Of a stretch of 64,000 bases of DNA, positions 12,433 through 25,639 are shown one piece after another. The notes under the pieces are model-generated. The model did no database searches. It saw only the letters and a program-made list of their open reading frames with translations, and was not told the DNA's origin. Made by a program: the position numbers and the translations under genes. Source of the DNA: Distichodus sexfasciatus (Eukaryota; Chordata; Actinopteri; Characiformes; Distichodontidae); NCBI GenBank assembly GCA_032718565.1, contig JAVGVS010000408.1:124001-188000 (forward strand). Reading direction: 5' to 3'. Within the stretch, counting starts at the first letter, position 1; every line of letters starts with the position of its first letter.

Positions 12433-14688
12433 AATAACTTCATTTAATTCAATCTTTCATTAGCTACTATAGTTTTCCTACTCTTTGGAATGCGTTGGCT
12501 CTGGATGGAACTCTGTCATCCATCGAAAATGGCTGACATTGAACCACAGTAAGCCTAAAATGGGAGCCCCAGTATCAGTTATCAAGGCATCAAAATCTGC
12601 CACAAGCACTATAACACACAACATCACACACATACATAAACACACATTACGTGACAGAATAACCACCACCGTTCACATCCATTTGGGGCTATATGTGTTT
12701 TTTCCTTTTTTTCTTTTTTTAAAAATTATTTTTTCATTAAGTTGAAATTATTGAATATAAGAAATATTAGAAGAGAGACAATGGCCACTACAGTGTTTTT
12801 TCATAGGATAAATAAACCATGTATTTGATATAGTGGAATTTGTCTTTTTTAAGATGCTGGGTCGATGTACACTGGGAAGGAGGAGGACTGCAACCCCCTC
12901 CCTCAACTCTAATGAGACATTCAAGACATGCGCCACAAACTCACCCCCAAAAAAAATAAAAATAAAATCTCACTCCAAGCAAACTTCAAAACTTGAGAAC
13001 CCTGGCTGCATTCAACTTCCCATCCAGTGGGTATATCCACTTAACTAGTTCAGACAGTTTGAACTTCATAGACGTCAAGGGATGGCTGCTCCATTTTTAC
13101 TTGTCAGTGCTCTCTGTTAGTAGATAGCAGGTCGGGCTGAGACTATTTGAGCGCCACACAGCACATCTTATGCTAGCTCCTGGCATTTCTGAAGGCACAA
13201 TCTGTTGACAAGCTAAAGTTAGCAGTTCCTGGGCTACCTGGAAAGTTTCAAGTACACTATAAAGTGAATAAACAAAGACAAATGAATATTGATAGATGTA
13301 AAAGCCATAAAGAATTATTGTGTTAATTTTAAAAAGCAGAGTGACTTCCTTTCCTAGTTTCTATTTTTTCTGCTCCTAACACGACCTTCAAAAACTCCCT
13401 CATTGTTCAGTACAAATGTTCCGGTTGCTGTGCTATTTTTAATGAGATAATCAGTTATTTACTGCACTTTTCAGTGCTTTTGTGACTAGTTGGTGACTAC
13501 TGCTTCACACAGTACTAGGATTGCTGACGCGCTATAGAAAAAGTGGCGTAAGACAACTAAATTACACCTCAAAGGCTTCCCGAAGAAATGGGACAAATAA
13601 GAAGGGTGAGACCAGAGCACTAGAGCATCAATAATAGGAAATTCACTTTACTGACAAGACGAGTGCAATCGATTCTGGAACAAATCATTGGAACCATTTA
13701 CCGGCCCTGTCTGTATCACTCAGAGTTCCAGTCTGTACGCTCACTAGTTTTTATAGGTTCCTTGTAAAAAATGTCATTAGACCTGAAAAGTTTATATTGC
13801 TCTCACCAGTTCATTAGCAACAATTGTGCCAGGGAGTGTGAAATATTATATTCTGGAGGAACATTAATCAAACTCTGGTTAAAGGATCATAACATAATCA
13901 TGTTTACTATGTGTGTAATCAGTCAATGTGGTTGAAACCTTGGTGATGCCAGACAAGAGGCAGTGGTCAAACAAGGGTAACCACAGCAGTTTAAAAACTG
14001 ATAGAATTTCCAATTACCAACTTATTACAAGCAAGATGGAAGAGCATTTCTGAATGCACAACACCTCAAAAGGTTGAAGCAGGTGGGCTTACAGTGGCAG
14101 AAGACTACACTGGGTGTCACACCTGTCAGCTAATAAAAGATGGTACCATTTTGGTGAGCCTGTGCCCAATGTTGCCTCAGTGCCCTGCTCTTAGCTTGAC
14201 AGCAGTGGCACCCTGTGTGCTCTTCTGCTGTTGTAGCCCATCTGCTTCAAGGTTTCATGTGTTGTTCATTGCATTATCTGCATTGCAATATCATTGCAAT
14301 CATTAGATGTTTAACTTTAAACAATTCTAGTAAAAAATAATGTGCATAACAAATTGGGAATTTTTTAAAGCTAATAAATTTGCTCATTATAAATAGATAT
14401 TGACTCGCATTCATTAAATTGGACTTCTAACAATAGTATAACCCACAACGAGGATGTGTAGAATCAATCAAGAAAACCACATGTAATATTTTACTAAGAA
14501 CAGAAACATTTACAGTCACAATACAAAAGTAACAAAACAATGCCTAAGTTCTAATTAAGTAAATATATAAACTCCTAGAACAAAGTATACTTCTATAATT
14601 TATCTATCGTGAGGATGTATATAGTACAAGCAGCCAGAATGAATCATCATATATTTTGAATCACCAATATATTTTGCCACACATTATA
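12433..14688. other. Intronic sequence, no gene seen
   Basis: Sequence downstream of the promoter-like block. No coding exon, clear acceptor with ORF, or dispersed repeat was recognised. Confidence 0.5.
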
Positions 14689-14873
14689 TGGGCAGTTGTT
14701 AGCGTAGCGGTTACGGCATGATCGGAAGGTAAAGGTACCACTGAGGTACTCATGAGCAAGGTACCGTCCCCAAGCACTTCTCCCTGGGTGCTGCCCAAGT
14801 CAGCTGCCCGCTGCTGATGTCACATTTTGTGGTGCACTGTGTGCAGTGTTCACAGTGACAAATAATCACTCAC
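14689..14873 (+). repeat. tRNA-derived SINE (GTGAGTGATT family), B box deleted
   Basis: Starts GGGCAGTTGTTAGCGTAGCG (A-box region), then jumps from GATCGGAAGGT directly to AAAGGTACCACTGAGG, removing the B box. It ends GTGACAAATAATCACTCAC, the complete 3' end of the family. It could not be transcribed from its own promoter. Confidence 0.85.
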
Positions 14874-16636
14874 ATTATGAGTTATCCACTGAAACAGTAC
14901 CAAACATGCCATAGAACTGTATACTTTGAGAATAATGTGTGACCTTTTGATACTCATTTGGTACTGATTGCGTCCACAGCCATTGTCTAGGACTGTTTAC
15001 TTACTATCCCAATTGTAGGCAACCCGGGATACAGCAGATCACCTGTCCAAAAACTATGTACTAAACATTTAATGAACTTAACATCATCTGTAAATATGTC
15101 CTCATACAGTATCATATCAGTATGGACCAAAGACATTGAGAAGTGTTTTAAGGACATTGTGGAACACTGTGGAAAGGATTATGGCAGTTCTGAATGCAAA
15201 ACAGGTCAAACCCAGCACTGTGTACATAATAATGTGACAGGGGAGGGAGTGAGTGTATATAGTGATCTCTGAGAATATTTGCTAAATACTGTAATACCAT
15301 AAGGAAGAGCGTTTTGAGGCTTGCTCTAATGTATGTCATTTATGCTTTGAACAAATACAAAAATAAGAGATGTGAATCAAACTTTATTTGTAGTGGACAG
15401 ATTCAATCCCATCTTGTATTTTCCAGAAAATTAAACAATTGACAAGGCTGGGCAGATTGTAGAAGTCATCTTGGCTTAAATTGCAGTTATGATAGGGACG
15501 TTGTCTTCCCTGAATCCATGCACTACTCCCATCCCATTTCTTTGCCATAATGTGAAAAAGAGGAGGTCAGTCCTGATCTAACCTTCAAAATGGCATTTCC
15601 ATCAGGAGAGTTAAGTGAACTGTTCGTTTCATCATTAATTCAATTGACCTAATCTGTTGTCTTATTCTCAGTATTGGATAAAAACGGGTCAGTTGTTGTA
15701 CAACTGAGCTGTTGTAATCCTGTTCAGCAAGGTCAATGACATTCAATCTCCTCTTCCTGTGAGCATGGAAAAACAGCCTGGAAACGCACACCTGGAAAAT
15801 ACCATCTGGCGAAGCACAGTCATTAGGTCCATGGAGTCGGAGAATATTTTCTATAAAGAAAGTGCGTAGATTACTCGCAGCCTATAACACAGATGCTGAA
15901 CAAGATGAATTTGAATGATTTTTCAGGCCACAGCATGCTCAATCCATCCAGTCCACTTCAAGTCCACTTCATCATCTCAACGCTCCTTTTAATACATCAA
16001 AACTCAGGACGCCTGCATTTAAGACTTCTACATTCTACAAGCTACATAACTTTCAGTGTGCTTAAAAAGGTTGTAAGCAGGTACCTTCATAAGATCCTTA
16101 GAGAGTAAGTGAAAAGGGAAAATTGGTTGAAAATAGTAAGACATCAGGCACCACATTACGAACAGGGCTACTTTCAGAATCTGACATTAACTACATGATG
16201 TGTGTATATAAGAGTGCAGCTGGCTTATAACCATGGGTAAGTCAATCAAGTTTGCTAAAATGATGTCAATTTAAAAACAATCACACTGCCCTAAGTAAGT
16301 GGACATGTTTTAAAGGGGAAGCAGCTCTTCACTGGAGCGGGCAAACGTAATGGATCTCTTGGAAGCATCTTTCTTGTCTCACAGTCTCTGTTCAGTGGTT
16401 TGGGATCTAATAAAACCACAGATCTTTGTTTTTTTATTTGTTAGTAATGCATTACACAACAAAGTAACTGAAGGCAATTTTCTAATTTTTGATATTATAC
16501 TGAAAATGAAAGTAGGCACCATCAAAATCCCAAATGGCTGACGATCCAGCATTGCAATTAAAGTGTAAGTGGGTTTCAAAATATGGACTTTTGTCTTATT
16601 TCATTGTCAGGTACCATTTTAATGATTAGACTCTTA
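14874..16636. other. Intronic sequence, nothing recognised
   Basis: No exon or defined repeat was recognised in this AT-rich stretch. Confidence 0.5.
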
Positions 16637-16761
16637 GGGCTGGTTTCTTGCTCATGGCTTAAGCCTAGTCTTTGACTAAGTTGCAGTACCAATGGAGATT
16701 TACTGTTCAAACTCAAAACTAGTCTAGGACTAGTCTTAATCCTCAACTGGAAATTTAGCCC
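16637..16761. mobile_element. Harbinger-like MITE (125 bp) with TTA duplication
   Basis: The ends are imperfect inverted repeats of about 35 bp. The left starts GGGCTGGTTTC and carries GGCTTAAGCCTAGTC. The right, reverse-complemented, starts GGGCTAAATTTCC and carries GGATTAAGACTAGTC. The element is flanked by TTA on both sides (16634-16636 and 16762-16764), the 3-bp duplication typical of PIF/Harbinger elements. The core words AAGCCTAGTC and GTCTAGGACTAG are those of an abundant teleost MITE. It has no coding capacity. Confidence 0.82.
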
Positions 16762-16909
16762 TTAATGTATTGTTAGTACAATGCATCAATTATTAGTTTG
16801 ACACTGGTTGAGCCTAATTTCTCTCTTAAGAATAATGTTACTATGAATAATGTGTGAAGTTTTACGTACATTCATAATATACAGCTGTTGGGCTTTGCAT
16901 CTCTAAAAA

Positions 16910-17095
16910 GTCAGTGATTATTTGTTATTGTGAACAAAGCACAGCACACCAACACACCTCAACGAAACATGACCTCTGAATTTGACCCATCCACATAGGA
17001 GACGTAGGCAGCTGAGAAGTGCTTTGAGATGGTATCATGGTTACCCTATAGTAGTACCTTTACCAATCCAGAATTTAAATCAGAGATCCTGCTAT
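16910..17095 (-). repeat. tRNA-derived SINE (GTGAGTGATT family), degenerate
   Basis: Keeps GTCAGTGATTATTTGTTA, GTGAACAAAGCACAGCACA, GACCTCTGAATTTGACCC and TAGTACCTTTACC in family order. The tRNA-like head at the right end is mutated beyond use. Confidence 0.8.
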
Positions 17096-19319
17096 TTTGA
17101 TCGAGTTGATATTGATTGGTTAGACACAGAAATGTGACTTTTGTGTGTGATCTAATTAGACAGTTAAGCTTCTGTGGCTGTTTGATGGACGTTCCTGGAG
17201 TAGTTTCAAATTTTTTGTCGTCACATGTTATCAAATGTTATTTTTTCACTCAACCATGACCGTAGTTGGAACATTTCTTCATTCATGGCAAAGGAAAGTA
17301 AGAATAGCTAAATTAATTTTTGGTTCATCTAACCTTTTATTCATCCATCAGTCCAACCATCCATCCATCCAAGCTTTCATTCTGCTCCACCAAACTTCCC
17401 ACACAGTATCGCAATATAGCTTTGCCCCTCAGGGTCTGTAAACAAAAAAGATAAGGTCAAAGCCCAAACCACTGACCGTGCAGCCACAACATCCTCGTGC
17501 GGTTGGTTGTTCTGGCTCTTTAACTCAGGGCTCAGCAAGCAGCGGGACAGAGTGGGCCGGCTGCCCGCTGTTCTTCTGTGGTCTATAGAGGAAGGTGAGT
17601 AGAGATGGTAAACGTGGGTCACACTAGACGGCTGACTCAGACCGTTGCGGTGATGAGAGAGTGTGGGAGAGCGCTCACAAGGGGAGACCAGCACAGCCGC
17701 AGCCCTTACATTAAACACGATGCGTCAAATTCACCCCTTGTCACTCCGTTCCTGAAGTTTAATCAAAGCCCACCTTCAACATCGCCCCCAATTCCCTAGA
17801 AAAAGCAATTTCATATCATGCAAATCACCTTAGATTTATACTCCCAGATGGAGCCATTGTGTAATTGGACGGCAAACTAGCATCATCTCTCATCGTTCCA
17901 TAAAGGAAAACGCTTTCTTGCTTTTCACACCCAGGAAAAGAGGAGGGAGATAACTTGTCCAAAATGCAGATCAATACAAAGGTGCAGGTAACAGAGTGAC
18001 ACTTCTCATTAAAACTGCATTCTCGATCACACTCCAGCTGCAAGAAAACTAACCTGTGAAAGACAGCGAAAGAGAGAGACAGTGCTTTATTTATGTGTGC
18101 CTGAGCGTGCTTGTGCGCCCACGCTTCAGTCAACCTCTCAGCGGCTTGTTCTAGTCATGTGTGTCATTGCCCTGTGTCGCTGATGACCTCCTTGCTAGTC
18201 CCGTTTGAGTCATCTGTGGCTGACATCTTCTATGTGTAATTCATGCGATTCACGCTTCGATTTCAGGGGCCCTTGGATCCCGGAACGGATTAAAAACGAT
18301 CTGATTCTCCTCTGAGCCACAGCAACAAATAATAAATCAAGACGGAGAACATTTAGATCTATAACATCAATCTGACCGTCGTCCCTACGGCAATCGGTCA
18401 AGGGAATTTGAGCTGGCTTTTGAGAGGCTTGTGCTGCTGTGTATGCGGAAGCATGAGTCCTGCTCCTATTAAGGTGGTGAAATGGTTTTATTGCTTTAAC
18501 CCCCATCCACAGACTCCTGCTGCTGCTCCATATCATCCAGACTTGCATGGAGAGGATGCGCTTTAGCCATGGCCTCCGCAGCAGGGTGTGTCAGACTCCA
18601 TCATTCTCCTGCAGTGACTGCGCTCACACTCCTCTTGGTTGGGGGGCCAAGAAATCCAAGAATCATTGCAACTAATGATCTAATTCCACCAAGACAAATA
18701 CACTCTGTTAATTAGAAGCACCTCCTTTGTGTCTACACTCACATGCTACTTAATGACATAATATAGGTGAACATTTCTGATGAATCCCACAAAAGCATAG
18801 GGTTTGATTTGAATAGATATTTAAACATCTCACTTTCAGACAATAACACTGTTTGTTCAAATCAACTACACAATCATTTTAGAACACCATTAATGTAAGA
18901 TCTTTCTGACAATTTCCAATGCAAATTCCAATTGTTTGTTGTACTGCATCACTTTCAAAGAGATTCTGGTACACGTGTGTAAGTTAAAACATGATAACCA
19001 GTACCAATTGTTATGAAAATATAAAAAGTGCCCAACTGACAAGCTGCAACCAGAAATAAAAGAAGTGGCTTACCTAAAGAAAAACAACATCAAGGCTGTA
19101 ATTACTGTAGTGTTAGGTATAATTTCTAGAGGTATCTTGTTAGTCTTATGCGGTTTTAAGCATGCAAATAGGGTATAATTTCTAAAGTTGTTTTAACTTG
19201 AGACCTTATCTCCAACAAAACAAGCCTCTTGACCAAAGTAACCACTGGGTGCAACAAGGTGCGACAAAGCTTGAAGATGAATAAGGATGCAAGAAGAAAG
19301 AGCATTCAAACTGAGTGAA
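17096..19319. other. Non-repetitive intronic sequence, possible regulatory DNA
   Basis: No exon was recognised. 17420-17760 and 18100-18660 are GC-balanced and free of recognised repeats. The three reading frames of 100-113 codons here have no domain or credible splice context. Confidence 0.4.
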
Positions 19320-19607
19320 GTGAGTGATTGTCATTGTCAACACACCATAGCACAGTACAAACTGCACCACAACGAAATGTGACCTCTGCATTTGACCCGT
19401 CTGTGAAAGAGCAGTGAGCAGATGACATCTGCAGTGCAGCACCCGAGGATCAGTGCTTTGGTACAGCACCTTGCTCATAAATACCTCAGTGGTACATTTA
19501 CCAGTCCGATATTCGAACCAACGACCTTCCAATCTCAGGGTGAACGCCCTAACTGGCCCTAACCGGTCCTAACCGGCCCTAACCGACCTAACGTCTCCAA
19601 CTGCCCC
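19320..19607 (-). repeat. tRNA-derived SINE carrying a 10-bp minisatellite in its head
   Basis: The body follows the family from GTGAGTGATTGTCATTG to TTACCAGTCCG. Where the head should read a single CCCTAAC motif, it is expanded to about four 10-bp units of CCCTAACCGG type (19547-19592) before the normal ending CCAACTGCCCC. Confidence 0.88.
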
Positions 19608-19943
19608 ACCTGAAGTAAACTGAAGTAAGGTTCTCCAAGGTAGTCTTAGATATTACACAATTATTTACCTTTACTCTTTAGTCTGTCAACTCAAGTGTGA
19701 TGATAGCTTATGTATACATAACAAAAGAACACATTTAATCAAAACACATATTGTAAACAGTGTTTACTGTTTCAATGCCACATGCAAGGTTATTTAGAAA
19801 ATTCATAGTGGTTAAGGAAACACCGATAGACAACAGTAGACAACAAAATTAGTTTCATATTAGTGGTGACTGATTGTAATGAGGAACTGCAGCAAATACT
19901 GTTAATGACAGGAGAATCACGTATAATGCTACCTGTATGTGAC

Positions 19944-19977
<34 letters not shown>

Positions 19978-20517
19978 CAAGCATTTCTCTAAAAGGAAAT
20001 ATTTTCACAAACTCAATGAGAGAAGAAAAGTTTTAACCAATGCTGTATTCCTTTGTACTTAATCTCAGCAATTGGCCTGGACACTGACTAATCAAAGCTG
20101 ACCACAAGTATAGCCACAGCACAGTTTCTACTTTGGGCATTTCTGGATAGGAAAAGGTTTGTGTCTTTGAAATTTCAACATATCCATATCTGGTGAGTGT
20201 CATCCAATAAACCACTTGAGCCAATTCACCAATGGTCAGTTTCTGACAACAGAACAGTTGCTGACTCAGTGCTATATAGGTGGAGGTTCTAACTCAACAT
20301 CTGGTGTGGTTAGTGTGTCAAGGCTTAGTGACCTTAGTTTTTAAGCACTGCTAGATTGAGAGGTCAAAGATGGCATAAATATTACATCAAAATTATATTT
20401 GTGGTCAAAAACAATTTGTAAGCTGCTAATACAAGTTGTACCTGAAAAACATAGCTGGACCAACAAAGTGTATACATAAGTCGCTGTACGAGTGTATTTT
20501 CAACACCTTTCCATGTG
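19608..20517. other. Intronic sequence with a GA microsatellite
   Basis: A (GA)n run of about 15 units lies at 19946-19975. Nothing else was recognised. Confidence 0.7.
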
Positions 20518-20645
20518 TCAGTCAGTAAGTAATTATTTGAACCGCTTAATCCTTATCGGGGTCGCAGGGGACTGGAGCCTATCTGGGACTACAGGCATGA
20601 GGCGGGGACCAACCCTGGGTGGACACCAACATACTGCAGGGCGCC
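20518..20645 (+). repeat. Teleost GAACCGCTTA/GGGGTCGCAG repeat fragment
   Basis: Contains GAACCGCTTAATCCTTATCG, GGGGTCGCAGG, GGAGCCTATC and GAGGCGGGG in order. This matches the 3' region of a very common teleost non-LTR-type repeat that ends in (TGAA)n. A longer relative lies in the opposite orientation at 24828-25106. Confidence 0.75.
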
Positions 20646-23600
20646 TTTACATTGTAACTTGAATAAATGCAGAAGCAATGTAGAACGTTTTTGCCCTTTC
20701 CTACCACCCCCCGCTGAAAACGAGGCACTAAAGATGTCTCAGGAAGCCACAAATTGAGGGTGGAGACAGACCTGACAAGTTAATAAAGTGGATAGAACGG
20801 GGTCTTTTGTCTTTGAGGCGAGTAAGAACAGCTTGCGTAAAAGCACTGAGGTGAGGTGCTAAAGTGCTCAGAGAGAGAAGAGTAGAAGGAGATCATCACA
20901 GAGAGCGAGATAAAGAGCCATTTTGAGCCATGGCACTTGGCCGCATGACGGTGTGTGTGTAAAGCAGTTTGAAAAAGAAAAGCCATCGGAGGAAGCCATT
21001 AATGGCTTTGAAGGATGAGATCGCTAGCGTGACTGCTCAGATTTATGTCTGTTTCTTTTTCTTTTTCAATCTTTTGCTACACTTTGTTCAGTTCATTCTG
21101 CATTCTGCCTGTCTTGCAGTAAGAATAAGATACTGCAAATATTACAAATGATCTTTCTGACATTACTACATATTTCCTATTTAAGAGTTAGTTGTTTGGA
21201 TTGCTCTTTTGAAAGATTACTTTCAAAGGCATTTGATGTTTGCCAAACAGGAATTGTAGTACGTTTTCGAGCTAGAACATGGCAAACAGTGCTACAAAAA
21301 AGTGACAAGTTGCTGCTGAAAATGAAATGACGATGGCTCATTAGCATCATGCTTTTCTAAACACGCCAAGTGTCCAAAATTGAAGGTGTATCACTACAAC
21401 CCAAATGTCTTCCATAACAAACCCCTTTTTCAGCTTTTAAACAGAAACCTTATATTTCCATAGGGTTTTCAACCAGGAGAACCAGGAGATGCAGAATAGC
21501 TTGAAGTTAGAATTTGCAGTATCAGCTTTGAGCCTAATAACAGAGAACAGTTTTTTATTGTGCTAAATATGATCTTGATGTTCTGATGTACTACTGTATT
21601 ACAAGCAGGGAATGTTGTTATATTTATATGATCATTTTTCCTACCAGCATTTGTCAGAAAAAGGTATTTTTTTATCCAGCCTCAAAAACACATCCAATTC
21701 TGTCATTGGTCATGGTTGTCATGGCAATTGCGAGCTTCCTCTACTGAAGACTAGCACTATATGAGTGTGATACATTCACTCTGGAAGGAAAAACAATGGT
21801 GTCGTCATCTTGAGGAACAGATACACACTGACTCATAGTATTATAAAAGAACTTTACACAAATACAAGTTTAGATCACACAAATAGAGTCAAGGCTTACA
21901 TAAGGTGAGGCACCAACTACAGGAATGGGGCGTGTTTGTATGCCAATGTGCTCCATAATTCTGTTAATATTATATGCTATGCTTGAGTCAATCTTAAACA
22001 AAATCTTAAAAGGAAGATGGTATTTTTCCACTGGGAATACAACAATGATCCAGGGTAGTCAATAGTTTTAGAATTGGATTTAGATGCAATGCAATTAGTT
22101 ATCCGATCAAGACCAACTTTAAGCGACTATCTGTGGTATAATGTTGTTTGGTTGGATGATATAACTGAAATACAGTATTTTAATACTAATCAATATCAAT
22201 TATTTTTATTCATCCATTTTATGAATATTAAGGTTGATTTTATTTTTTATTTTGCCATAACCCCCTTTTAAACCAAGGCTTGGAGGACTTTATTCTTTGT
22301 GTTTTACAGCACAAATTTCAGGCCAAATGTTATCAAATGTGTGGAACTTAAGTGTTTTGCAAATGTTATACTTCAAGTAAACTTTAAGGTAGATCAACTT
22401 AAGATTTGTAAGCTATAACAGGTGGAAACACATCCAAAACTCTGTGAATAAAGAGCTAAAATGTAAACTTCTTGAACCGCAGATTTCCTACAGTTTTACA
22501 CACAAGAGTTTTATGTGATCTGACTTTTAAAGACTGAAATACTAGTGACAATTTCCTTATGGATAATACTCCTTGACACATTCTGTTCTCACCTGCAGCT
22601 GAATATATACTTGTTAAATGATTGGTTGTATGTCACTCATAGCATGCTCCATAATCAAGATATATGATTGCCAACCAAACTCTGAGTATTCTTTATAAGG
22701 ATTCCAGGCCATTTCCATTTCCGTGAAACCACCAGTTTTTTACTGACAGTTGTTAATACCACGATTTACTTTGCTATCGTTTTTATTGCCCAGGCCTATG
22801 GGGTTAAATATGATGTTGCCCATTTCAGTTAAAGCAGTGGAAATTAACTTGACAGATAGATATGGCAATTTCCAATGAAACTGACCGTTGGGCATTAGCA
22901 TGGAACACAGAACTCTCTGCAAGAAGGTTAATGTAGGTCATATAATGTCACTTAGCAGATGAAGTAAATTGAGAAGAAAAGTCTGTATTGTAGTCAAAAC
23001 GGCAGAGCGGTTGCTGGAGAAACTGAAGTTGTGAATGTGACAGTGACACCTTATTTCCTGTAACCACTATCCTCCGGAGGGCTTTTTGCCACAGGTCACA
23101 TGACCGGTTTGATAACAGGTTCATAAAAAGAAAGTTAATTACAGGCTATGGGAATGACACACTGAGGAACGACATCAAAATGGAGCCGACATTCATCATC
23201 ACTTGACGAGCAGAGAACGGATATAGCGCGTCGCATGGTGCTGGTTACGTAAGCGGTAATCAGGGAAGATTCACAACCAGGATGGTTAAAAGCTTCAGCC
23301 TCAAAGAAAAGCCTTGTTTATTATTAATGCAACTGATAATGGATTATGAATTGAAATCAGAGAGCAGATCTGATACGAGGTCCATTAAACGTCTTGCAAA
23401 GATGTAATGAAGAAGCAACAAAGACAAACAGGGGTGAAAATGAGATTTCTGATTGTGTTATGGATGAATAGAACTATAAAAAACCTAAGCACCACACAAT
23501 AAATATGTATTAACTCTGTAATAGCATTGCAATAACTGACATTATTAATACACCAAGATGTTTTCTATGCCTTTAAAATCACAATAATGGCTGGTCAATA

Positions 23601-24827
23601 ATAATTTGGTATAGAGATTAGCAATTTAACTAAAACTAACCTTGCAACTGGAATGATCCATGAAGTAACAGATCATATACACCCTTGTATTATTTATGAA
23701 GCTTCTGGCATATAAAACAAGACATCTTTTCTGACTTCAAACAAAACATTTAATCAAACATGTTATGAAACAATTCCACTTTATATTTTAGAGATGAATA
23801 AAACTTAACAACAGCCTTTCACTGGCTGTCTTTTCAGCTGAAGAGATCCACCACAACCAGAACACCAGTCGGCCAATCAGAGGCTGCAGAGTAGTTTTCA
23901 CTAGCTGAAGCGAGGCAGCTCTAGCTTACTGCCTGTGGTCGGAACATTATTGCCATGGTGATAGGCATCGAGTGGAGCGGCGTCCTTGACAGCGCGTTAG
24001 TGGCTGAATAGATAATGCACATCTGACGACGAGCAGCCTCTGCAAAAAGGTCTGGCCAGAGACGCTGGGAGTGGAGTGGCATGGAGTGTCAGACAGAAAA
24101 TTGAACAGGTTGACAGAGCAGCGCCCGCGAGGCTGCCAACTCCATGCTACTAGCAATTTCACATCAGAAGTCTGTAACTTTTGCGCAAAAAGACCATAGT
24201 GACAGCCCCAAGTTCAGAGTCACTCTGACATGTTTTCACACTGTGGAAGACCTCAGAGCCTTCTCAGCATGCATCTTGCCCTATGTTGAAAATGTAATGA
24301 AAGTTCCACCGGTCCATGAGAGAGACAGCACAGTATCACATTTTTCAGTATTACAATCTGCCAATACCAATATCAATCTGGTATTCTTTTTCATTAGATT
24401 AGGCATTTGCATCCATACATTTTAATTAATCACCATTTAATTTATCAGTCATTGTCTCCGCAAGTCAACAGTGGCTGAAACACTGCTTCTACATATCACT
24501 TATTGTAGTTTCTCACTGACTGATGATATGATATCATCACACCATAACTGGATATGGCTTGGGCATGTTGTATGGATTAAATGTGTAGAATTTTGTACCA
24601 GCAGCCACATAAACATCTGCAGTTGCTTCAGCATAAAAAACGTAACAGATAACAACTGTGAAAAGTACATTAAAGCAACACTATGTAAGATTTGCTCACA
24701 GGGATCCCTGCCCCCTACAGACGAGAAACGGTATTGCCTGTAACAACTGTCAGAAAATCTCTGTCGCAGTACACATGCATTTGTTGACAAGCCAAAGAGA
24801 TGGGCGAACTTCCTGAAGGAGGACAAC
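20646..24827. other. Intronic sequence, no gene seen
   Basis: No exon of RAB26 or any other gene was recognised. A CAG-GTGAGA donor-like site on the minus strand near 22592 was examined and rejected. 23860-24140 is GC-richer and non-repetitive, with a CCAATCAG word near 23874. 24672-24720 (AAAGCAACACTATGTAAG) is a word I associate with another teleost repeat. Confidence 0.5.
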
Positions 24828-25106
24828 TACCGTGTTCGTATGGGTTTTCTCTGGGCGATACTGGTTTCCTCCCATAGTCCAAAAGCATGCAATATAGGTG
24901 TTGCGACTCTGGCAGGCAACTCTAAATTGGTCCCTTGGGATGTGAATGTGAGTGTGATTGTGCTGGTGTGTGTGTCGTGTGGTGTGTTGGCGCCTGGCCA
25001 GAATTAGTGCCCACCTTGCACCCGTGGTTAATGGGGTGAGCTCCGGTCCCTGTGACCCCAATAGGGATACAGCGGTTCGGCGAATGAATGAATGAATGAA
25101 TGAATA
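24828..25106 (-). repeat. Teleost non-LTR-type repeat 3' end with (TGAA)n tail
   Basis: Words TGGTTTCCTCCCATAGTCCA, CAACTCTAAATTGG, GTGAGCTCCGG and GATACAGCGGTTCGGCG occur in the order known for an abundant teleost repeat. It ends in six GAAT units (25081-25106). Same family as 20518-20645, opposite direction. No coding capacity remains. Confidence 0.8.
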
Positions 25107-25279
25107 CAGTAACAGCGTACAAATATAGCCACAAGCGGCAACATGTGTTGCAAAAAGCAGTAAGCGTCAAAGAAAGGAGTGAGTGAATCAGACTGCAAAA
25201 ATGTATGTAGCATTTTAGTGCCCCTATTGTTGAAATAGGTGCACTGAATTAATTAGTGGCAAATAATCAGCTAAATCAG

Positions 25280-25496
25280 GAATTTTCCTTCACAATAGCG
25301 CCAATTATAGGGCGATCACTATACTTTTCGGTCTATGTTGAGATACACACTACTCCTACGTCTTCTGCGACTGAAGGTTTATGTTGCACAATCTGTTTTG
25401 TAGGATAATAATAATAATATGTTGAGATACACCACTCCTCGTCTTCTCGACTGAAGGTTTTTGTAGGATAATAAAAATAATAATAATAATAATAAC
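25280..25496. repeat. Imperfect direct duplication with (ATA)n tails
   Basis: The segment beginning ATGTTGAGATACAC and running to TGTAGGATAATAA occurs twice in succession (from about 25335 and from about 25420). The second copy lacks several single bases and an internal ATGTTGCACAATCTG segment. Each copy ends in an (AAT)n run. It adjoins the satellite that follows and probably belongs to the same composite repeat. Confidence 0.8.
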
Positions 25497-25639
25497 TAGA
25501 GAGGTACATTTCTGGAAAATGTGAGTGAATTCTTTAATAAATGGCAAAACTTGGGCCTCAATATTACAATGTTTTCCTTCAGTTCTCTGTGAAAAACAAC
25601 ATTTAAACTGCTGGTATGTATTGATATGACAATAAGACA

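Noticed and set aside
22560..22660. CAG|GTGAGA donor-like site on the minus strand, considered as RAB26 exon 3 (which ends KLQ in the family)
   Set aside because: The upstream translation (…YIQLQ) does not contain NKVLDVDG or anything similar, so only the donor consensus matches.
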